Assembly (NCBI GenBank): GCA_020284085.1 | Contig: JACEVL010000831.1 | Span: forward strand, 644,501 to 708,500 | Reading direction: 5' to 3' | Length of the DNA: 64,000 bases | DNA from: Aporrectodea caliginosa | Lineage: Eukaryota; Annelida; Clitellata; Crassiclitellata; Lumbricidae | Shown: in pieces, positions 61,490 through 64,000 of the stretch | Position numbering within the stretch: the stretch's first letter is position 1 | How the letters are laid out: every line of letters begins with the position of its first letter | Notes under the pieces: model-generated | What the model saw: the letters and a program-made list of their open reading frames with translations, nothing else | The model's database searches: none | What the model was told of the DNA's origin: nothing | Program-made: the position numbers and the translations under genes

Positions 61490-62222
61490 ATTGCGACTCT
61501 CTTGTTTTGCTGAGATGTATAGAAGGTTAAGACATATGAGATGAGGTTTGTTAGGTTACATTGTTGGATGATTTCAAGGCAACATACAAATTTTAGCTTG
61601 CTGAGACGTGTAGAATAGCAGCAGGTATGCTAAAAGTACCAATCCTTGAATGCTCAGATGCATAGAATTGCAGGGTATATGTAAAAATTACGACTCTTCG
61701 AATGCTAAGATGCATAGAAATGTCAAAATTACGGCTCTTCAAATGCTAAGACGCATAGAATTGCTAAAATTATCATTCTTCGAATGCTAAGACGCAAAGA
61801 ACCACAGGAGTATACCAATATTATCATTTTTCGAACGCTAAGTCGCAAAGAATTGCGATAGGTATGTTAAAATTACGACTCTTCGACCACTCACACACAA
61901 AGAATCACAGTGGATACGATAATATTACAATTCTTCGAATGCTAAGACGCAAAGAATTGTGGTGTCTATGACACAATTCGAATGCTAAGATGCACAGAAT
62001 TGCTAAAATTACGACTCTTCAACTACTCAAACACATAGAATTGCAGTACATATGCTAAAATTCGATTCTCCAAATGCTAAGACAGGAGAGAGAAAGACAG
62101 AAGGTGAGAGAGCACAAAGGAGGGAGGGATGAAGGAAGAGAGCACATGCCTGTATGTTTGTATGCATATGCTAAAATTCGATTCTCCAAATGCTAAGACA
62201 GGAGAGAGAAAGACAGAAGGTG
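61490..62222. repeat. Degenerate tandem repeat, 45-66-bp units
   Basis: About eleven units built from CTAAAATTACGACTCTTCGA, ATGCTAAGACGCA and AAGAATTGC. The last part, ATATGCTAAAATTCGATTCT...GACAGGAGAGAGAAAGACAG, is duplicated precisely (62049-62105, 62166-62221). Confidence 0.85.
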
Positions 62223-62901
62223 CGGATTATAAATTATTTAATTTCGGGGTGTTTAAAATGACCCAGGAACACTCCCCATAATACGGCACTTTGATGGATT
62301 TATTACTTATTATCAGCTTTTCTAAGTTACTTAATACCATATAGTATCATTATCGTCGATTATGTTGCTATCTTAATATTTACTTCTTTTGTTTTTAATA
62401 TAATTATTAGGGCCTATCTCGCTAATTATTATTATCATAAAATTATTATTATTATCTATTAATATTATTTATTATTATTATTATTATTATCATTATTATT
62501 ACTATAATTATTATTATTAGTATCATCATCAGCAGCAGCATCATCATCATCGTCGTCATCATCATCATCATTCATGAGGAATTATTAAAGTGCAATTTCT
62601 TGCAGCTAATACACGCCGCATGCATATAATTATCAGCTAGTATAGGTGTTCATACTTAACCTAATGACGTAAGACAGGTAGGTCAATGTCCTTCAGATAT
62701 CTTATGTGCAAGGGTAGGGAAGAAGAGAGCGAATAGGAGGAAATGGAGGCAATCTATGTGAAATCAACAAATGTGTGAAATACCTTGTAAGTGACCGTGT
62801 CTCAGATTTGACTGTAATTTTGCTATTTTATTGTTTGATAATTATGTTTGTACATCATATTAAAATTGTTGTCAGGAACCTATCGCCATGTATCTGCATT
62901 G

Positions 62902-62940
<39 letters not shown>

Positions 62941-63009
62941 AATCATCACCATCATCACCGACATCAACAATCATCACCTTCAGCCATTTGGCAGCTATAG
63001 GTACGAATA
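62223..63009. other. Microsatellite-rich intergenic
   Basis: (ATT)n at 62430-62520, CATCAT/CAGCAG at 62522-62572 and (CAT)n at 62903-62965. No gene seen. Confidence 0.6.
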
Positions 63010-63430
63010 AATGATCTCCATTTTCCTTTGGTCATTAATTTTGTCAAGTCCATTGTTTCCCTTAGTTTCAAAGTGATGTTTTATGTACATTTTTATCCAG
63101 CGTTGTCTGGCTCTGCCTTAGTGTCTTTTCCTTCGAATCTTGCATGTAGTGCAGTGTTTGGTATTTGGTCAACTGACTCAACTGGCATTCTCTCTAGGCC
63201 TATATGTTGTCGGAGTCTTCTTTGAACGACTTTGTCTAGCAGAGTTGTTTCGATCCATAATGCTCTCTAATGCCAGCGTTTCTTATTTTCTGAAGTCTTG
63301 AAATCCCTGCGATCTTCCGCAGTAACCACTTCTGCTGTGTAATGTTCTTGTCTTGCTTTCGCATTGGCCAACATTCTGACCCGTAGAATAGAGGCAAATC
63401 GGCAATACCCTTGTCTCTCATAACCAATTA
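63010..63430 (-). mobile_element. Non-LTR LINE C-terminal fragment
   Basis: The minus frame reads YGSECWPMRKQDKNITQQKW, then LLRKIAGISRLQKIRNAGIR. After a frame change it continues LLDKVVQRRLRQHIGLERMP, ESVDQIPNTALHARFEGKD and DLTKLMTK. This is the region downstream of RT in several non-LTR clades. The RT itself is absent. Confidence 0.78.
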
Positions 63431-64000
63431 TTCTTTGTCTTTGCTTAATCAAAGGTAAATAGTAATTTCGGGATTTGCAAAGGGGTGTTCAGGCACGAAT
63501 GAGGAAGTTTTTCGCCTCGCATGACATAATTATGAAATTAGCCTATATACCAAAGAACTGATGTAAAATGTTATTACTTTTAACCAAAAAGATGGTCTCC
63601 AAAGATGCACCATTACAAACCTCCCAAATAAAAAAGTTCAGTACAGCCTGCAGACCTCTCCCTCAGAGGGGTTAAAAACTGCGTAATTTTTGGCAAGCTC
63701 CTGTGTTAGACTGCCAGTTTGCCTAATGTTACACGTAGTACCTAATACATGTGGCTTTGTAAATTAATAATATTTTCACTTTTGCTTCATTTTGCAATTT
63801 TTCATTTCTTAGCCTTTCAGAAGCGCTGTACGCACTTGCGTAAGCAAGTCTAGCGGCGCCGCTGGAACGCTGTATTCATTGGGTTTCGGTACTTCATAAC
63901 TACACATAGGTCTACATAGGTGAATCTCTATGCAATTCTGTATAAACTTTTATTGCTTTAGAAGACACTGGCCACCACTGTCGATAACGCCAAAAGTAGG
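63431..64000. other. No gene recognised
   Basis: 63676-63693 (AAACTGCGTAATTTTTGG) is identical to 16453-16470, just after the 27-bp array. GCGGCGCCGCT near 63852 is shared with 59293. Confidence 0.4.

Overview
This window is animal nuclear DNA. It has GT-AG introns, multi-exon genes, SINEs, LINE fragments, DNA-transposon MITEs and long micro- and minisatellites; there are no operons or bacterial signals. The AT-rich base composition, the recurrent TAGGCCTA octamer, and the families present (ankyrin/SOCS-box, CD225/dispanin, NRF-6-like acyltransferase) suggest a marine invertebrate deuterostome, perhaps an echinoderm. That placement is inference; nothing in the window identifies the species. 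LAYOUT: 0-3.1 kb, repeat remnants. 3.17-7.35 kb (+), an ankyrin-repeat/SOCS-box gene; four coding exons splice in phase into 535 residues. 8.4-8.8 kb (+), a frame-broken first exon of a CD225 gene. 9.6-12.4 kb, two hAT-type elements nested one inside the other, each with its own perfect 8-bp target-site duplication, the inner one also carrying two SINEs. 13.5-16.5 kb, a 27-bp minisatellite of about 108 units. 16.5-18.7 kb, hAT-like DNA with GGTCTTGG subterminal repeats, a transposase tail and an inserted LINE. 19.9-22.3 kb (+), an intact two-exon CD225 gene of 152 residues with a CT-rich intron. 23.5-30.8 kb, LINE debris and local duplications. 31.3-51.8 kb (-), the main gene: an NRF-6-like acyltransferase-3 membrane protein in 15 exons, reconstructed in phase throughout to 757 residues, its last exon frameshifted. 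52.3-53.4 kb, two more hAT MITEs with perfect 8-bp duplications. 53.5-55.9 kb, a 21-bp minisatellite with an inverted left arm. 57.8-58.5 kb (-), a pseudogene copy of the last two NRF-6 exons. 58.6-64 kb, microsatellites, a degenerate tandem repeat and a LINE tail. No pathway links the genes. The two CD225 loci look like a duplicated pair, and the NRF-6 locus has a duplicated 3' end. The window's most informative content is its mobile-element stratigraphy: four hAT insertions provable from duplicated targets, and a roughly 60-bp TTAA-flanked piggyBac-like hairpin element in four copies. I found no new defence or metabolic system.
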